A stretch of 64,000 nt of DNA from Takakia lepidozioides (lineage: Eukaryota > Streptophyta > Takakiopsida > Takakiales > Takakiaceae). A program made the translations under genes and the position numbers. This document shows positions 24,501 to 37,384 of this stretch, one piece after another. The notes beneath the pieces are model-generated. The model had not been told where the DNA came from and made no database searches. It worked only from the letters and a program-made list of their open reading frames with translations. Every line of letters starts with the position of its first letter. Within the stretch, counting starts at the first letter, position 1. The stretch is taken from positions 54,450,042 to 54,514,041 of the forward strand of contig CM060734.1 of assembly GCA_030704615.1 (NCBI GenBank), written 5' to 3'.

Positions 24501-27072
24501 CCCTTGGCAGTTGGGGAAGATGCTACGCTAGCGGCTTTTGCTGCAACAATCAAGATTAGACACCTTTAAGTTTATAGGATCACAAGGTTTTTTATGGAGG
24601 TGACCTCAGAAATACTTCTCAACCGCAAAAGACAACCGTACCCAAATCGCCAAATACAGACATACACCTGATCCTGATCCTATGTTATAAAGATAAAGGT
24701 TCACTTAGTCAGGGACAGGGATGAACTACAGAAATCAGGACTGGACACACACACAGACACTGTACCTGCGAAACAGATTATACATACCACTGCGGAGCTT
24801 GGCAGCAGCTGCAGGGGGCTCGCCATCCACACATTCATATCCCATGTCCATAAGATTATTGGTATTCACATGCAACTCTGGGGAGGGCTTGGAGCTTCCA
24901 TCAACCATCCTCCTTTGACCAGGCAGTCCTCTGGCTGTCCGTTGTCGTGTGAAGGCAGCTATCCCACCAAAAAATGGTCTCTCCCCAAACATTGAGTCTG
25001 CAACAAAACCAAGCAGCAGATTTGAATACAGGGCCTCTTAGCTTGCTGTTCACAAGCCTCATAGAAGTCCAGCACCAACCATCAGTAGCCATCTTTAAAG
25101 ACGTCATTAAACAGACAAATACCCAGACAGGTGCCCTGACTAGTGATGTTACTGGAGGCCCCATGTGCTTGGCCAGTAACAACGTTGGAACCGGACAGCA
25201 TTGATGGGAGCCATTGTAAGATGATTCCTATGAGCATTCCTAATCACTCTGACCAAGAACATTGCATCACATAAGAAAATAACATCCTGATAATATCAAC
25301 TCTAAAACCTGGTAGTGACTTGTGGACCCCAGTAACTAGTTGCTAAGATTAGTGCCAACATGACTTCAATCATTACCTTCACTTGATCCTGAATCTGTTG
25401 ATTCCATGTCAGCATGTTTGCGCTTGGACCTTGTCCCCACAACACGACTCCGCTTCACAACTTTGCGTGCTTTCAACCCCTTGCTGTAGGATTCCTTCAG
25501 CCTTTTCGTCATTGTCTCTGGAAGAAGGCGCTGTGAAGACCGATGTCCCTTTATCTTTTCCTTCTGTAAGAACTTACCCTCCCTCTTGTTTATGACCTTC
25601 TTGAACCTAGGGCTAATGTTTTCACCCTCAACGGTACCTGGGGTAGCAACCACAGAGCTTCCAGGCACCAACGTACAAATGGAGTTCTTTGTGTCCACAA
25701 TCACACTCTTGTCTTCTACTTCCATACTTGCGCTGTTGTCCTGCTTAGCCCCACCCACTTCTGCAGGCTTACCTGGTTTTGCATCATACAAATTCGTAAA
25801 TTTTTCATCATTGTCTGGAGTATCATTGCCTGATTCCTTCACAATTCTAGTTGACGAATGTTGCACAGGCTGTTCAGGCTCCAACTCGCCCAGCAATCCT
25901 GGATACTCAATCTTCACTCCCAAGCCATCACTTGGATCTTCTTGTACACCAAGTGATGACTCAACCTCGTTGTCACCCAGTGCCACATCCTCCAAGATAG
26001 TAAGGGCTATTTCTTTGTTGGTTTCTATCACCATTTCCAACACATCATCTTTTAATTTAAGAGGTTCACAAGTGTTGTCTGGGGCACATTGCTTGATCTC
26101 TGTATTTGCCCCTCCAATCTCTCGTACAGACGCTCTCTCCTTTAGCCCAAAGGCAGAAGACCCTGTATTTGGATATAGCTTCCCACTCGGCAGTTCGCCA
26201 TCACAAACAAGAGGCAATTCCTGCATGGAATCCTCCTACGAAGTCAGACAAAATTGCTCGAGATATCCTGGCTATGCCAATGACACCACTAAAGAAAGGC
26301 TACCCCAGGAAGAAGAAACTTGATCCAAACAAAATATGATCATTTAAGAATTCCTCATATAAATGGTTCCATAACTCATCACATCTTCAACTGAAACAGG
26401 CTATCCCCCCCCCATAACTCATCACATCTTCAACTGAAACAGGCTATGCCCCCCAAAGCCCCTTGCTTCTAGATCAGCTAATCAAATGACCTGGCAAGGG
26501 CGGAAGATGCCCCAGCGTACAGGACATCAATACCACCACAAAATTACAAAAATCAAGCTTCAGACAGCAACTGTAGTGTTTACCTTCTCATCACCAAATG
26601 TTGAAGAACTTTTCTGTAGAGGTGTAATATGTCCTTTGTCCACTGGAATAACGCTTACAACAGCCTTATCCTCCTCTGATAGACTCCAGACCACAGCCTC
26701 ACAGCTTGCACATATATTGTCATTGCTGACCTCCACTACATCAAAATCTTTCCCACTGTCTGCATCAATCTGTGACCCCTCTTCTTCCCTGCAGGCTTCC
26801 TGAAGAACATCCAGACACGGGCCAACGAAGGGAGTTGCTGCAACCTCGGCTTTGTTTTGCAAGGCATGATTTGTCAGGTCCTCTCTGGCCGATCCAGGCA
26901 TATCTATTTCCAATGAAGGTCTCTCCATCACTGTCTTGTCACCCAGTTGGCCACCATGGTCTTCCTCTACTCCACCATCTTGTAGCATCTGGCCTGCCAC
27001 AGTTGCCAGCAACTCAAAGAAGCCCGACTGGCCCCCAACATTGGATTGTCGCCGGGTTGCTTCTCCCCGCCC
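21530..27072 (-). CDS. TRP: Telomere repeat-binding protein of the TRP/TBP family (ubiquitin-like plus Myb domains), 5'-incomplete model
   Basis: TRP proteins bind double-stranded TTTAGGG repeats in the nucleus through a C-terminal Myb domain with a plant-specific extension. Exons in coding order: 27072-26584, 26235-25377, 24997-24788, 24540-24460, 24124-24045, 23433-23192, 22755-22168, 21986-21923, 21682-21530; 2766 nt, phases agree. The first exon found contains FFELLATVAGQML, the conserved N-terminal block. A central acidic then Lys/Arg-rich region (KRSRVVGTRSKRKHAD) looks like a nuclear signal. The ubiquitin-like domain is VKFSIKSFTVPELFVDLPES through MLGGGLRVRVLMQGKKV to DSLGFMLEP. The Myb part is RRPFSVAEVEALVHAVE, WRDVKLRAFDQAKHRTYVDL and DKWKTLVHTARIAPHQRRGE. 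The start codon must be in an upstream exon that I could not find. At about 921 aa plus that exon it is longer than typical TRPs (about 550-700 aa), mostly through the 859-nt exon. Confidence 0.9.
23520..23813 (+). mobile_element. tRNA-derived SINE with target-site duplication
   Basis: The 294-bp element has an RNA polymerase III A box (TGGCCCAGTGGTTAGGGCA, about 23533-23551), a B box (GGGTTCAAAACC, about 23577-23588) and ends in a T8 run and CAACA. The 8-bp string GCCAGACT flanks it on both sides (23512-23519 and 23814-23821). It lies in the TRP intron between 23434 and 24044, in antisense to the gene. Confidence 0.8.
26369..26455 (+). repeat. Two-copy 43-bp tandem repeat in a TRP intron
   Basis: The unit starts CCATAACTCATCACATC and ends with a C run. 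The second copy starts at 26412 and is identical over about 37 bases before a G interrupts the C run. This looks like a recent slippage duplication. Confidence 0.9.
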
Positions 27073-30000
27073 CTGTCAACAAGCAAAGCCCATTCTTGAG
27101 GAGAAACAAATGCATACAGAGTGGCCCACCCCCAAAAGGGGCAAGTACCTGCAACAGGAAGAGGCTCTTTACGCTAACTTTGGTCGGTGTTATCTCTCTC
27201 TCTCACTTTTATCTTGATGGTGGCCAAGTTCTTGGTAACATCACTTTAGAATTGTCTAATCTCGTTAATCTTTTGGGAATTCAGGAAAATGGGAAATGGG
27301 TTAGGGTTTACCCTAGGTTCTAAGCTAAAGCAGCTGCCCTATATGGTCAGAAGAGCTCCATTCGAACCCCTGCCCTCTTCTCGTTTGGAAGACTCACCCA
27401 AGGTATGTGTGCCCTTGATTGAGTACTTGGCTCTCGTAACACCTTCCTTTTGGGAATGGGTGCTTACTGTTGCTGTCCTTATGATAATTAACACCCTCCC
27501 ACCCACTAGTTTGCTGCCATCGATGACTGCCTCCTAACTAAAGTGGACATGGATAACAAGATAACAACTGTCAAGCTGTTTAAGCCTGGAACTACATGCA
27601 AATCACTAATCTACTGGTTGGCAGGTGTGCGTAATGGGGCCATGAGGTGGCTTCACTTGCTTTAGAGGATAGACATACTTGGATTGTGAAAGGAAAGAAA
27701 GGGAATAAGGGAAACCTTCATGCTGCCTCATGCTTGGTGTTGAGAGTAAACACTTGTTTGTGCTATTCTCAAATTTTTTATACTGTCGGAAGATGTTAGG
27801 ATCTGATCACCAGTGGCAGCCTTTGACAGCATTTGCTGATCCCTTTGACAAGAATACACCTACTGTAGCACTTCATGCCTACCTTCAAATAGGTAGAACC
27901 AATCCCCTAACTGCTGAGCTATGGCATTTCTGATAGCTGCAATTATGACTTCTACAGAGATTCTACTAGAAGTATTTTAGTATGAATCTAGGGAGGTTTC
28001 TACTCTACATATGGAAACTAGGGAGGACCTTATGGCTCGCATATGATGATACCTGATGTAAGCAAATGCAAGATTTATAAGCATACATGCTCACAAATCT
28101 GAGTTTTGCAGGACTTGTGAGGTTCTAAGCAAATGCTAGTGTCAGGAGCCAGAACAAGTCCAGATGTATGATGTCGTTAAGCAAAACAGGAATAGATCCA
28201 ATGATCTAGGACTGGACAAGTCTTCACATGACTATACCATACTCTCTCTCTCCATAGAGGTGGTGGTCTGCATACCAACACAGGCCCCAATTTCCAGAAA
28301 TCACCCCATGGAAAAGCATCAGTCAATCATCACTTCTGCATATCAACTTCCAACGAAGTTTCAATCCATTTACAGTGATATTTAGTCCATACATTCCTGT
28401 GCTGGAGGCAGTTGGTTCATATTGCACCAACACAAGAAGGAAAGATTGATAGAACATGTGAAAGCCATGCTGACGGTCCATCTTTGAAATGACAAAACCT
28501 GAAGATTCTCAACATAAAATACCTCAACAAAAGATGAGATAGGTCAACTAGAAGCTACTCATATCTCCACTCCTCCCCATTTCATTACCGAGGTCCCTAG
28601 TCTCCAAAACGTAGGACCATTACTTCACAAGTTACTGAGACCTCCCTGGTTCTTGCTGAAGTTCCCCCCGAACTGAATGTTCAAGCTATGCAATTAGGAA
28701 ATAGAACAACCAATCGCCAGATGTCTTCATTGGAGACTCCCAGAGTGTCAGAGGGCCAGAAGGGAGGAGGACACTGGGAACAGACAAGAACATATATTTA
28801 TGTCTCTTTTCTTTTAGGCCAGCAAAAAGAAGATATAGAAAAAGAAGAAAAAATATTGCATTTTTCAATGAAAGCTACGCCCTTACAGATCCTGGCACCT
28901 ATGAAGACGATACTCCAAAGGCTTTGGGACGTATGATTAACCAGTGGAAGGCTCGTCCAACCCACGTGACTGCTTGACGAACGTCAACGACAAAGACATT
29001 GTCATTTGGTTTGTGAGCGTCACAAGTGATTTTGTACTATAGATGTTGCGACAATCTTATCAGGTCCGAACCTAGTTGACTACCAGATTCATTGGTCCGC
29101 TACATATCCCTTGCGAACAAGCATAAATCTTTGCTGCCAAGAAAATCCTCAAGCACTACAAAGATTTACATTTAGTCAATGGAGAAGGTGGGACTGTTGC
29201 CAAGTTTCCCACCAGCATGAAGCTTAGGACGCTTAGACTGGAGTTACTTGGGGAGAAAGTTCTGAACAAGGAGGATACGTACAAAACCATGAGCTTATGT
29301 CCAGTTATGGCCAGTTAAACACTAGGGAGTCCCCATGCAACTTTGCAGATAACCTCATGAAGAAAAGTCAGTTCGCCTTTACAACCACAACGTACGCTAT
29401 GCTAGTGGGCGTAAGGTGCAAAAAGATACCAATCAACAAAAACAAAACTTCTCAACCAAAAGATCAGAGCAAGCAGATCCTTGACTGCAGTGAACAGCAG
29501 GCTGCATAGCTTCCAATCAATGCTCCTGACCTTAAGGAGAAGACATGCAAAGAATTGAGGAGCAAGAAGCAGCAGTTCTCAGTTATAAGGCAGACCCGAG
29601 AGGAGCGCATTGCCCGGGGAGCAGGTCCATTGTATCCTGGAAAACCTCCAACTCTCCGACCCCGTGCCTCCATCCTCCCTCACATTAGCTGCGCCTGAAA
29701 GCCATTACGGGTTCTGCCGTAATGTCACAGATATCAAAGACAATCCCAAAATTGCTGTCCTTTGATTAAAGCTGTAAGGCTTCTATAATGCTTCATGAAA
29801 ACCCATCAGACACCTTTCTCACGGTGTATTGTTCAATGCTCCAATCCTTCAACACTGGCAGACTGAACAGTCACTGGCAAATCCATCGCAGCCTGGTACA
29901 ATACAGCAGCCAAATTAGTACATTGTCAGTTGATTGATGTAGATACCCCAAAACCCATGCCATCTGCAAGCCTTCGTGCGGAATAAATACAAAATTTTGT

Positions 30001-33000
30001 ATATTGTACTACCACCCTCATTCAGTTTGGGAAGCTCAGAAAAAGGTGAAAATGTCTTGACTTTTTGCAACTTCAACCTATAAGCCAAGAACATCTTTCT
30101 CCTTTGAAGAGCATCCGAAGGAAACCAACTAAACCACACAATTTGGAACTCAATCATGCAATCTGGAAACTCTCCGGTTTCATGCTGAAACTGAACACTG
30201 AGAGATCTCCAATGACCAGACCCAGTCAACAACGAGCACAAACATGCCAATTTACTTTTTACAAGGTGACTTTCAAAGACTTGCAATCGCAAAGAAACCA
30301 GAAACCCATTAAATATTTTCGTATGAAATCTCATACAATAAGAGAGAAGCCTCTGGCCAAAGACAGCATACAATAAGAGCATCTTCCCCTTGCAGGTACT
30401 GCCCCCTTTTTTGGGACTGGGTTCTGTACCTTGGATCATAAGAAACTTTACATGCACATCTTGGCAAACAGCCCAGCCAGTCTCATCAAGCTTCCTCAAT
30501 CATCCCAGAATCCAAACCAACAGGTTCCTAAAACAACAATCAGCAAGTATCCTCTGACCGTCTGCCTCTATAGCAGTCCATCCTGAGACGGGTTGACCCA
30601 CACACTTGTTGTTATAAATTCCAAAGATTTGATAGTTTTGGCCAGTGTTGGAAACATTGTTGTTGTGAACAAACTCTCCAATAAACCTCTGACTCTCAGC
30701 TTTAAATCTCATGTCTATTACTGAAGCTCTATTACTGAAGCTCTCTCCTTGGGTTTTAGACTTCTAGCCAACAATTTAGAGAAGTGGCCACCAACAAGGG
30801 CCATGAATGTCTCACATCCAGTACTGCCCTGCAAGTTGAGCACTGACCCACATAAAATGAACTTCACTTCACATACAGTGAGCAAAATTGACCAATAAGC
30901 AATTGCGATGTGATGACGACCAGACATCAAACTCAGGCTACGTGAGAAACGATGAAGCTTCCCCAAGGATTTCGAAAGCTTTTCAATAGAACGGAGACAT
31001 CTTACTACAGTTTGTATGTCACCACCATTGTGCATCCGTACATTTCACGACAGTAATCTACAAAGCTTACTTCGAGTGCTTAGTTTTAGTCCATGATACT
31101 GGTAACCACCGTCACCAGGAGCCAGTCAACCAACCACTGCATGTATGCTAAAACTCTTGACTGCAACAACAATCAAATCATTCACATAGAAAAGTGCACG
31201 AAGGTGCCGACTCACTGAGACTTTCTGAAATGTGATAATGAAGAACAGAGGTAGCAGTTAACCCGGATGTTCGGAAGAAAACATCTAAGAGGACGTTTGC
31301 CATTACAGCCTTCATAGTATCACCATATCCAAGCCAAGGTGCGCCAGAACCAATTGATGCATCAAGCACTCAGATCTCAGACAATTGAAAGCTAGAATGT
31401 GGAGAAGTGAACAATCATGTGGCAGAGATCTACTTTTCTGAACAACAGACATCGAAATTGAACCAGAGACATGCACAAAAACCCGGGAATGGAACCTCTA
31501 TTTCACTCCCAGATTCGTTAGAACTCACCAGAAATCCCATGAGCCTCGATCGATCCACAACAACTGTAAAACTCAATGTCTTCAACGCCATATCTGGCGG
31601 TTTTACTAAACCCTGGTAAACCCCACTAAACCCTCTCCCTGCTACAAGAATCAAACTTGACCCGCTAAGACTGCACCTGTCCATGCATTCTTCGCAAACA
31701 GCAGATTGACAGATTTCAGTGCTGCGCAATTGACACACCACTGCAATTCCCAACCTCGACACTCAAAATACCGCAAAACCGGATTAACCAGCATCCCTAT
31801 CAGCGCCATCACAACACATTCCCAGATCTGTGCTCCTGGATCCAATCCAATGCCCTCAATTGCTGAGATTGCTACCAAACGAGATCCAGAGCGAGAAAAC
31901 CAGACGAACAAGAGAGGGAGAAACCGTGTCAATCCAACCCGCAGCGTACAGTCCAGGCAGGCCGTCACCGGCTGGGGCCGGTCGCCCAGGCCCCAGCCTT
32001 TTGGGACCCGTTCTTTATGGGAATGCCCAAAGGAATCCCTTTCGCATCTTTCATCCATACTCTGCGGCTCTCAGCGCTTCAGATGGATGATCGCCATCCC
32101 AACGTGGACGAATGGATCCCGCACGACCCGGCTTTGGGATGACAAATCCAAATCACGGGCAAAATATTCCAGTCCCGGTCTCGGGGGCCCCGCCGGTGAC
32201 CGGTCTTTCAACTACTGGCATCCTACCACGGTTGGTTTTCGACCGCGGGTCGGTCACGGGTGAGGGTAGCGAGGGTTTAGGCCCTGCGGTTAAGCACTGC
32301 GTACTACACGTGCCGCGATATAAGTCGCTCAGCAGTATCCACTTTCCAATCAAATTCTTCCACGCGTCCCGTGGTTTCTCAAGTTGGCTACCTATACACG
32401 GTACAGGTACGCTGGTGGGACTTATAAACTCTCAAGTAATTTTCTTTCGTTTGAGAAATTTTCTCAAGACCTTTTCTAGTCTCATCCTCTTAAGAGATGC
32501 CAATTGTTACTGCAGAGTCTTTTTCTAAAGCTATGCAGGTTTGTGTTACTACAGGTATTCTGCTGAGTAATTCGAGAAAGATGCCTCTAGTTCCAAATTT
32601 AAACGTGTCAGAAATAATTAAGAAAAATAATATAAAATTATAATGCAGAAAAAAAAATATATATATATATAACAGATAGTTTAAAGTACATAGAATATAA
32701 TACATCTAAGTGACCCAGTTGTTCCCAGACAGTGCCCATGGGGCCCGCCTCCAATTATTTCCTTGATTTACCTGTTTTGAGTTTATTTTGTTTTTATTTC
32801 ATTATTATGCTTATCTGTCAAGGTGTTGTTGGATGGAAAAGTGGAGTAGAGAATAGCACATTGGGAACGTTGAGACCCTTTATGGGAACAAGGGAACACT
32901 GCTATTTTCTCATCAATTCATTTTTTGCTATTTGTTTTCTTTTTCGTAAGCGTATTCCGGTGGCCCACTTTGTGCACTTGTTTAACTTTTTAACCTTTTT

Positions 33001-34824
33001 TGGTCGGCTCAAGATAAGATAGGTACTAGGTTCAAAGACGGACCAGGATTAAGTACCACATATATAATATTCACGTCCACATGAAGTCATGTGGCTGCCA
33101 GGTGCAGTGACTGGGACCGGGTAGTGTCAATTTGTAAATTATATTTATACAGTTAAAAATATCATAAAATAGGAATAACCTCCAACCTCCAACCTCCAAA
33201 AATAATTACGAATAGAATATAGTAGATTAAGTAGGCTTAATAATTATTAAGCTCCAAAGATAAATTGAAAATGATTTGCGGACCAACCAAGAATGGATTA
33301 TGAAAGTCTGGTGGTTGTTAGCGGCCACATGGTGGGGCCAGCCTTGACGGAGCCTTGTGTGAAACAGGACTTTTGACCACAAGATGTTTCGGAGATAGAG
33401 CGTGTGTGAAAGGGGTTGTGGCTAACTTCGCCCTTCTAGAAACCAATCATCCAGATTCCGTCCAGAGCGAACGGATTACTCCGACGGACGAACGATATCC
33501 ATGGACGAATACACGCGACGAGTGAACGACTGAATTCCCGAGTCCTCATCCATGCCTGGCGGACTTGGTCTTCAGTCGTACGATTGGATCATTCCAGACA
33601 CCTCTTCCCATAACCTGAAGAATTATCTATAGTATATTATTCATTTTCTTTCTTAAAGGCTGAAATGGATTACTAATATATCAATAAAACAAGCAACAAG
33701 CTGCAACCAGAGTTACAAGTTACAACGGGAATTTATTTTTTAATATATATTTTTATTATTATTATATATGTTTAAATATTTTAAAAAATAACAGGGGGAG
33801 TGTAGCCCTGGTAAATTTTATTAAAGTAAGGAAAAAATACCCTTACATAAACCATAAGGTGGCAGAGGATTGAGGCACCACTCGTCAACGGGAATTATAT
33901 AAGAAAAACAGCCAAGAAATTATCGTAATTGTTTATAAGGATAAATATTTAGTATTGTAATTTTACTTTTAAGAAATTATAGCTGACGTTGTCTGTTCCG
34001 AGGCGATGAGGTTCATGTATCTAGAACATGAGACATAAATCTCATGTTCTGAGGACTTGGTTAAACGGCAGATCATAGCTCCAATAAACGGAAAAGACAC
34101 CACCGATCCTTCCCTTCCGTCCGGCCATCGGATAAAAGGTCGTAAGATCTTAACCGTTGGAGCTTAAGGGCTTGGTCTTTAGCTTAAAGAGCATCCCGCA
34201 GTAACAACTAACAACATAAATACTTAGCCCTGTTTCCAAAAACAAAACAAAAATGAAAAAAGAAGAAGAAGCCGGATATAAGAAAAAGAAAATCGGGAAA
34301 TAGCCAAAGTAATAATAATAATAATTCCGACTCTCGGAACTTACCTGGATGTTACACAGAGTTGACAATCCCTTGCAAATCCCGTCGTGTGTGTCGTGTA
34401 ATGGGCCACGGGGATGCTTCGAGGCAACACACACGACTGCCAGACCTAATGGGATGGGAACCGGAAGCATCCGGTGGGGGAACGCTGGCCCCGCGAAGGT
34501 GACAGGGAAGGCCGACCGGCGACGTCCGGTGGGGTAGTGGCGCGAGGGTGGATAAGGATAAAGCTCATCTTGGCGTAAGGAGTCGAGAAGACGAAACCCC
34601 AGCGAGAAGAGAGTAGAGATTGTATCAACGTGCTGCGATTGTATCCACGAGCTGCAAGCGATCACTAGAGGTCTGTTTCTGTCCTGCTCTAAGGCTGATT
34701 GGAAGGGCGCTTTGTAGTGATCACGGCAGGTGTGTCTCGTACTTCCCTGGTATGGAATTGTTGTTTCTATTGCTGCCGTGTGATGGTTGATGGAGTTTCT
34801 TTTGCGTGTGCAGAGGAACTCAAG
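27073..34824. other. Long intergenic region, no gene supported
   Basis: The missing first TRP exon should be in the left part. At 29.9-31.0 kb three minus-strand frames lie nearly end to end (31035-30718, 30712-30500, 30499-29915) but have no family signature. At 28.9-29.7 kb the sequence looks like decayed coding DNA with stops. GC-rich DNA at 31.9-32.3 kb encodes Pro/Gly-rich frames on both strands without a recognisable domain. tRNA box-like strings occur near 27360 (CATTCGAACCCCTGC) and, reversed, near 27905-27925 (TAGCTCAGCAGTTAGGGGA), possibly old SINE pieces. 32.6-34.3 kb is AT-rich with homopolymer and AT runs. The long minus-strand frame at 34150-34944 is antisense to thioredoxin exon 1 and its upstream region. 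Confidence 0.45.
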
Positions 34825-35716
34825 ATGGCTGGAGACCACGGTAAAATTCATGTGATTAATTCCAAGCAGGAATGGAACCACAAGTTGGAGGAGGCCAAGA
34901 CGAAGGGCCAAGTTGTAAGTGGATTCTCTTCTTGGCTGGCACATCCCCTTGCTGCATCATGTATGTAAATCGTCGCAGTCTATGATAGGTGATGGTGGCA
35001 GAGATTGATGAAAGGGCTGGAATGAACGGCAGGTTGTGGTGGACTTCACGGCCACCTGGTGCGGACCTTGTCGCCTTATGTCTCCGGTTTTTGTGGAACT
35101 CAGCAAGAGGCATGACCAGCTGGTGTTTCTCAAGGTTGATGTGGATGAAGTGCACGTACGTACTCCTTTTGCTCCTACTTGTGCCCTTCCTCTATATGTT
35201 GGTTTTTTCAGAAAGATAGAGGACTGACCGGAGTGCTTTGTTGGCTAAGGGGGTTTCCCCGTCAGTTAAACGTTTTCTCGGTCGCTTGCCCCTTTGACCA
35301 AGTGACCGACGTTTACAGCTTGGTTGGCGATTGTTCCTTCGATAGGTAATCAAGGCAATTGCAGTCTGCAGGAGTTCTTCTATTTGATGCGGACTTGATG
35401 GGATCGAGGTTGTCCCATCAAAGTAGCAATACCTTCGAGAGATGGGTGGGTTTGAGGGTGTGCACACGACAGGAAGGGAGATCAAGCAGTTTTGTACAGG
35501 ACAGTCAGATGGTGATGTTGCTGGTGGTGGGATGTGCAGGAGGTGACTACTGAGTGGGAAATTCGTGCGATGCCCACATTTTTGTTCATCAAGGATGGCA
35601 AGGTGCTTCACAAGATTGTTGGAGCTAACAAGGAAGAGCTAGAGAAGAAATGCCAGGAGTTCGCGGCCCAGACCAATGTGCAGCATCATCCCCATCCCGC
35701 CCACGCCCATGCCTAG
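34825..35716 (+). CDS. TRXh: Thioredoxin h, 3 exons, 129 aa
   Basis: Cytosolic thioredoxin reduces protein disulfides with electrons from NADPH-thioredoxin reductase. Exons: 34825-34914, 35033-35155, 35540-35716. The protein starts [17 protein letters not shown], carries the active site WCGPC in [20 protein letters not shown], then [10 protein letters not shown], the cis-proline segment [14 protein letters not shown], and [10 protein letters not shown]. No transit peptide is visible, which fits the h type. The tail is unusually His-rich ([11 protein letters not shown]). The first ATG in frame with the conserved block is used. An AG acceptor (GTGTGCAG) just upstream suggests a 5' UTR intron. 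Confidence 0.95.
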
Positions 35717-37384
35717 GGTTGGGGTGATATAGATTTCATATGAAGTATCTCTTTCTTTGCAAACACTTGCAAAGAAAAAAGTGTCGGTTTTGTGGAGGGT
35801 GATGTCACCTACTGATTCTGAGGACATATTTTGATCATGCCGTAAAGACTGTATATATGCTTTGGTATTCTTAAGGTGGGAGTGTTCCTTCCCATCCTTC
35901 CCAAGCCCCTGTACTCGCATATCTGTTAGGCAGTTATCTACCTTGCACAGTGCAGTTTGAAGGATAGTCACTGGCGAGGATTTCACTTGCCGCCAAGTAG
36001 TTGGGAGTGCAATTTCACCTACCGGTTTCTAGTACCTCTTTGTTGAGGAGGTATTTCAAGCGTTTTCGTGAAGATTATGCTTGGGAAACGTCTGTTTTGT
36101 GGAGGCTGATGTAACCTTCTGCAGGCATCAGGCCTAGTTTCTTTCATTGCGAGATGCTTTCCTGATTGCACTCCAATCATTTTATGAAAATTGGCCAAAT
36201 TGTGTCAGCAATGTGCAAGTCTACTCTCCTCCCCTGCTGCCCAGATAGTTGCTGTTTGTCATGAATGTTTCTCTCACCTCTGTCCCTTTTTGCCCATGGG
36301 GCCTTTGATCTCCAAGCCTTGGGAAGCTGGTGACTCCTGGAAAAGAAGAGAGAAGCCATTCTACTGTTTATGCAAAAACAAAGAGTTGCTCGGAGATACA
36401 TGTGTGTGTGTGACATATACTCAAAGCTTAAATGTTGAAGAAATTGTCCAATAGACCTTACTGTTTGGTACACTTCCCTAATACCGTAAAGTTCTGTCAG
36501 GTTTGCTCTTAGGGACAGCTGTAAGGCAGAGTTTGAGTGTTCGAAGTTCGAACCCCAGACCTGGGTCTCGTATTCGTTGCTCTAGTTCTCACTCGAAGGC
36601 CCGCGGTAACTATAAATTCTTTATGTCTAAATGTACCCGGGAATGGTCTTGCGCGTGGCTGTGTAAAGACACTGCCAGACGAGCCCAAAAACTCGGAATT
36701 TAAGGAATATTATTAATCTTAAAAATGAAGTAATAAATAATAAGCACGTTGTCAGCGCTGTCAGCGTAACTCATTTGCCAAGTGTTGGATGAGCATCTGG
36801 GGATGTCTTACAACTACCTTACCATGTCGGTACATGTTTCATCCAGCGTCATCCAGCGTAAGCGGCCGACTCTCCGTACGTCAAAAAAGATCTACCATAT
36901 CTGAAGCCCGACGTGGCAAGAGTGGTCTCGTCAGATGCCACGTACCATATCGGGATCTGGGGGTTGCGCGCCAATGGCAGCTCTGGGATGGATCTGCCAC
37001 GTGGGCCAAGTCTCCACCTTCCAACATGCATATAGGCGACACGTTTCATATTCTCGTACATATTTAGGACGTTTGTTGGATGTTGTCATCCGTCCGAGAC
37101 GGACGAACGTTGTAGATTCCTCTAGAGTCTGCGGGAGGCGAGGAGGGGGAGAGAGACGACTCCATCGCTGCGGAGCTTTGACAGCGCTCTGCTTTGCTCG
37201 TTGCTGTTTGCACATTTGGGGAAGCGAGGGCCTGCGGATCGGAAGGTTCGGTGGAGAAATGTGTGTTGTGCGGGGGCCAGGTTGTGGCGTTGCGATGCCT
37301 GCGCAGTCGTGCGCTGCGATGGCAGGCCGTGAGGCGGCCAAGAGGGAGGGTGTGCAGTGAGAAGGGAAGGGAGCAGCGGGCATC
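35717..37384. other. Intergenic: thioredoxin 3' side and promoter of next gene
   Basis: I see no gene. Near 36505-36560 a strong B box (AGTTCGAACCCCAG) follows a weak A-box-like string (ACAGCTGTAAGGCAGAG), perhaps the remains of a SINE. 37.08-37.38 kb is GC-rich and probably the promoter and 5' UTR of the gene at 37385. Confidence 0.45.

Noticed and set aside
25586-26323. 245-aa plus-strand frame
   Set aside because: It lies antisense to the large TRP exon, whose minus-strand frame is in phase with conserved exons on both sides.
31178-31369. Copia reverse transcriptase (YVDD-like)
   Set aside because: LFYVNDLIVVA on the minus strand resembles the motif, but the surrounding sequence shows no other RT blocks.
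34150-34944. 264-aa minus-strand open frame
   Set aside because: It runs antisense through thioredoxin exon 1 and its upstream region, has low-complexity Phe/Tyr runs and no family signature.
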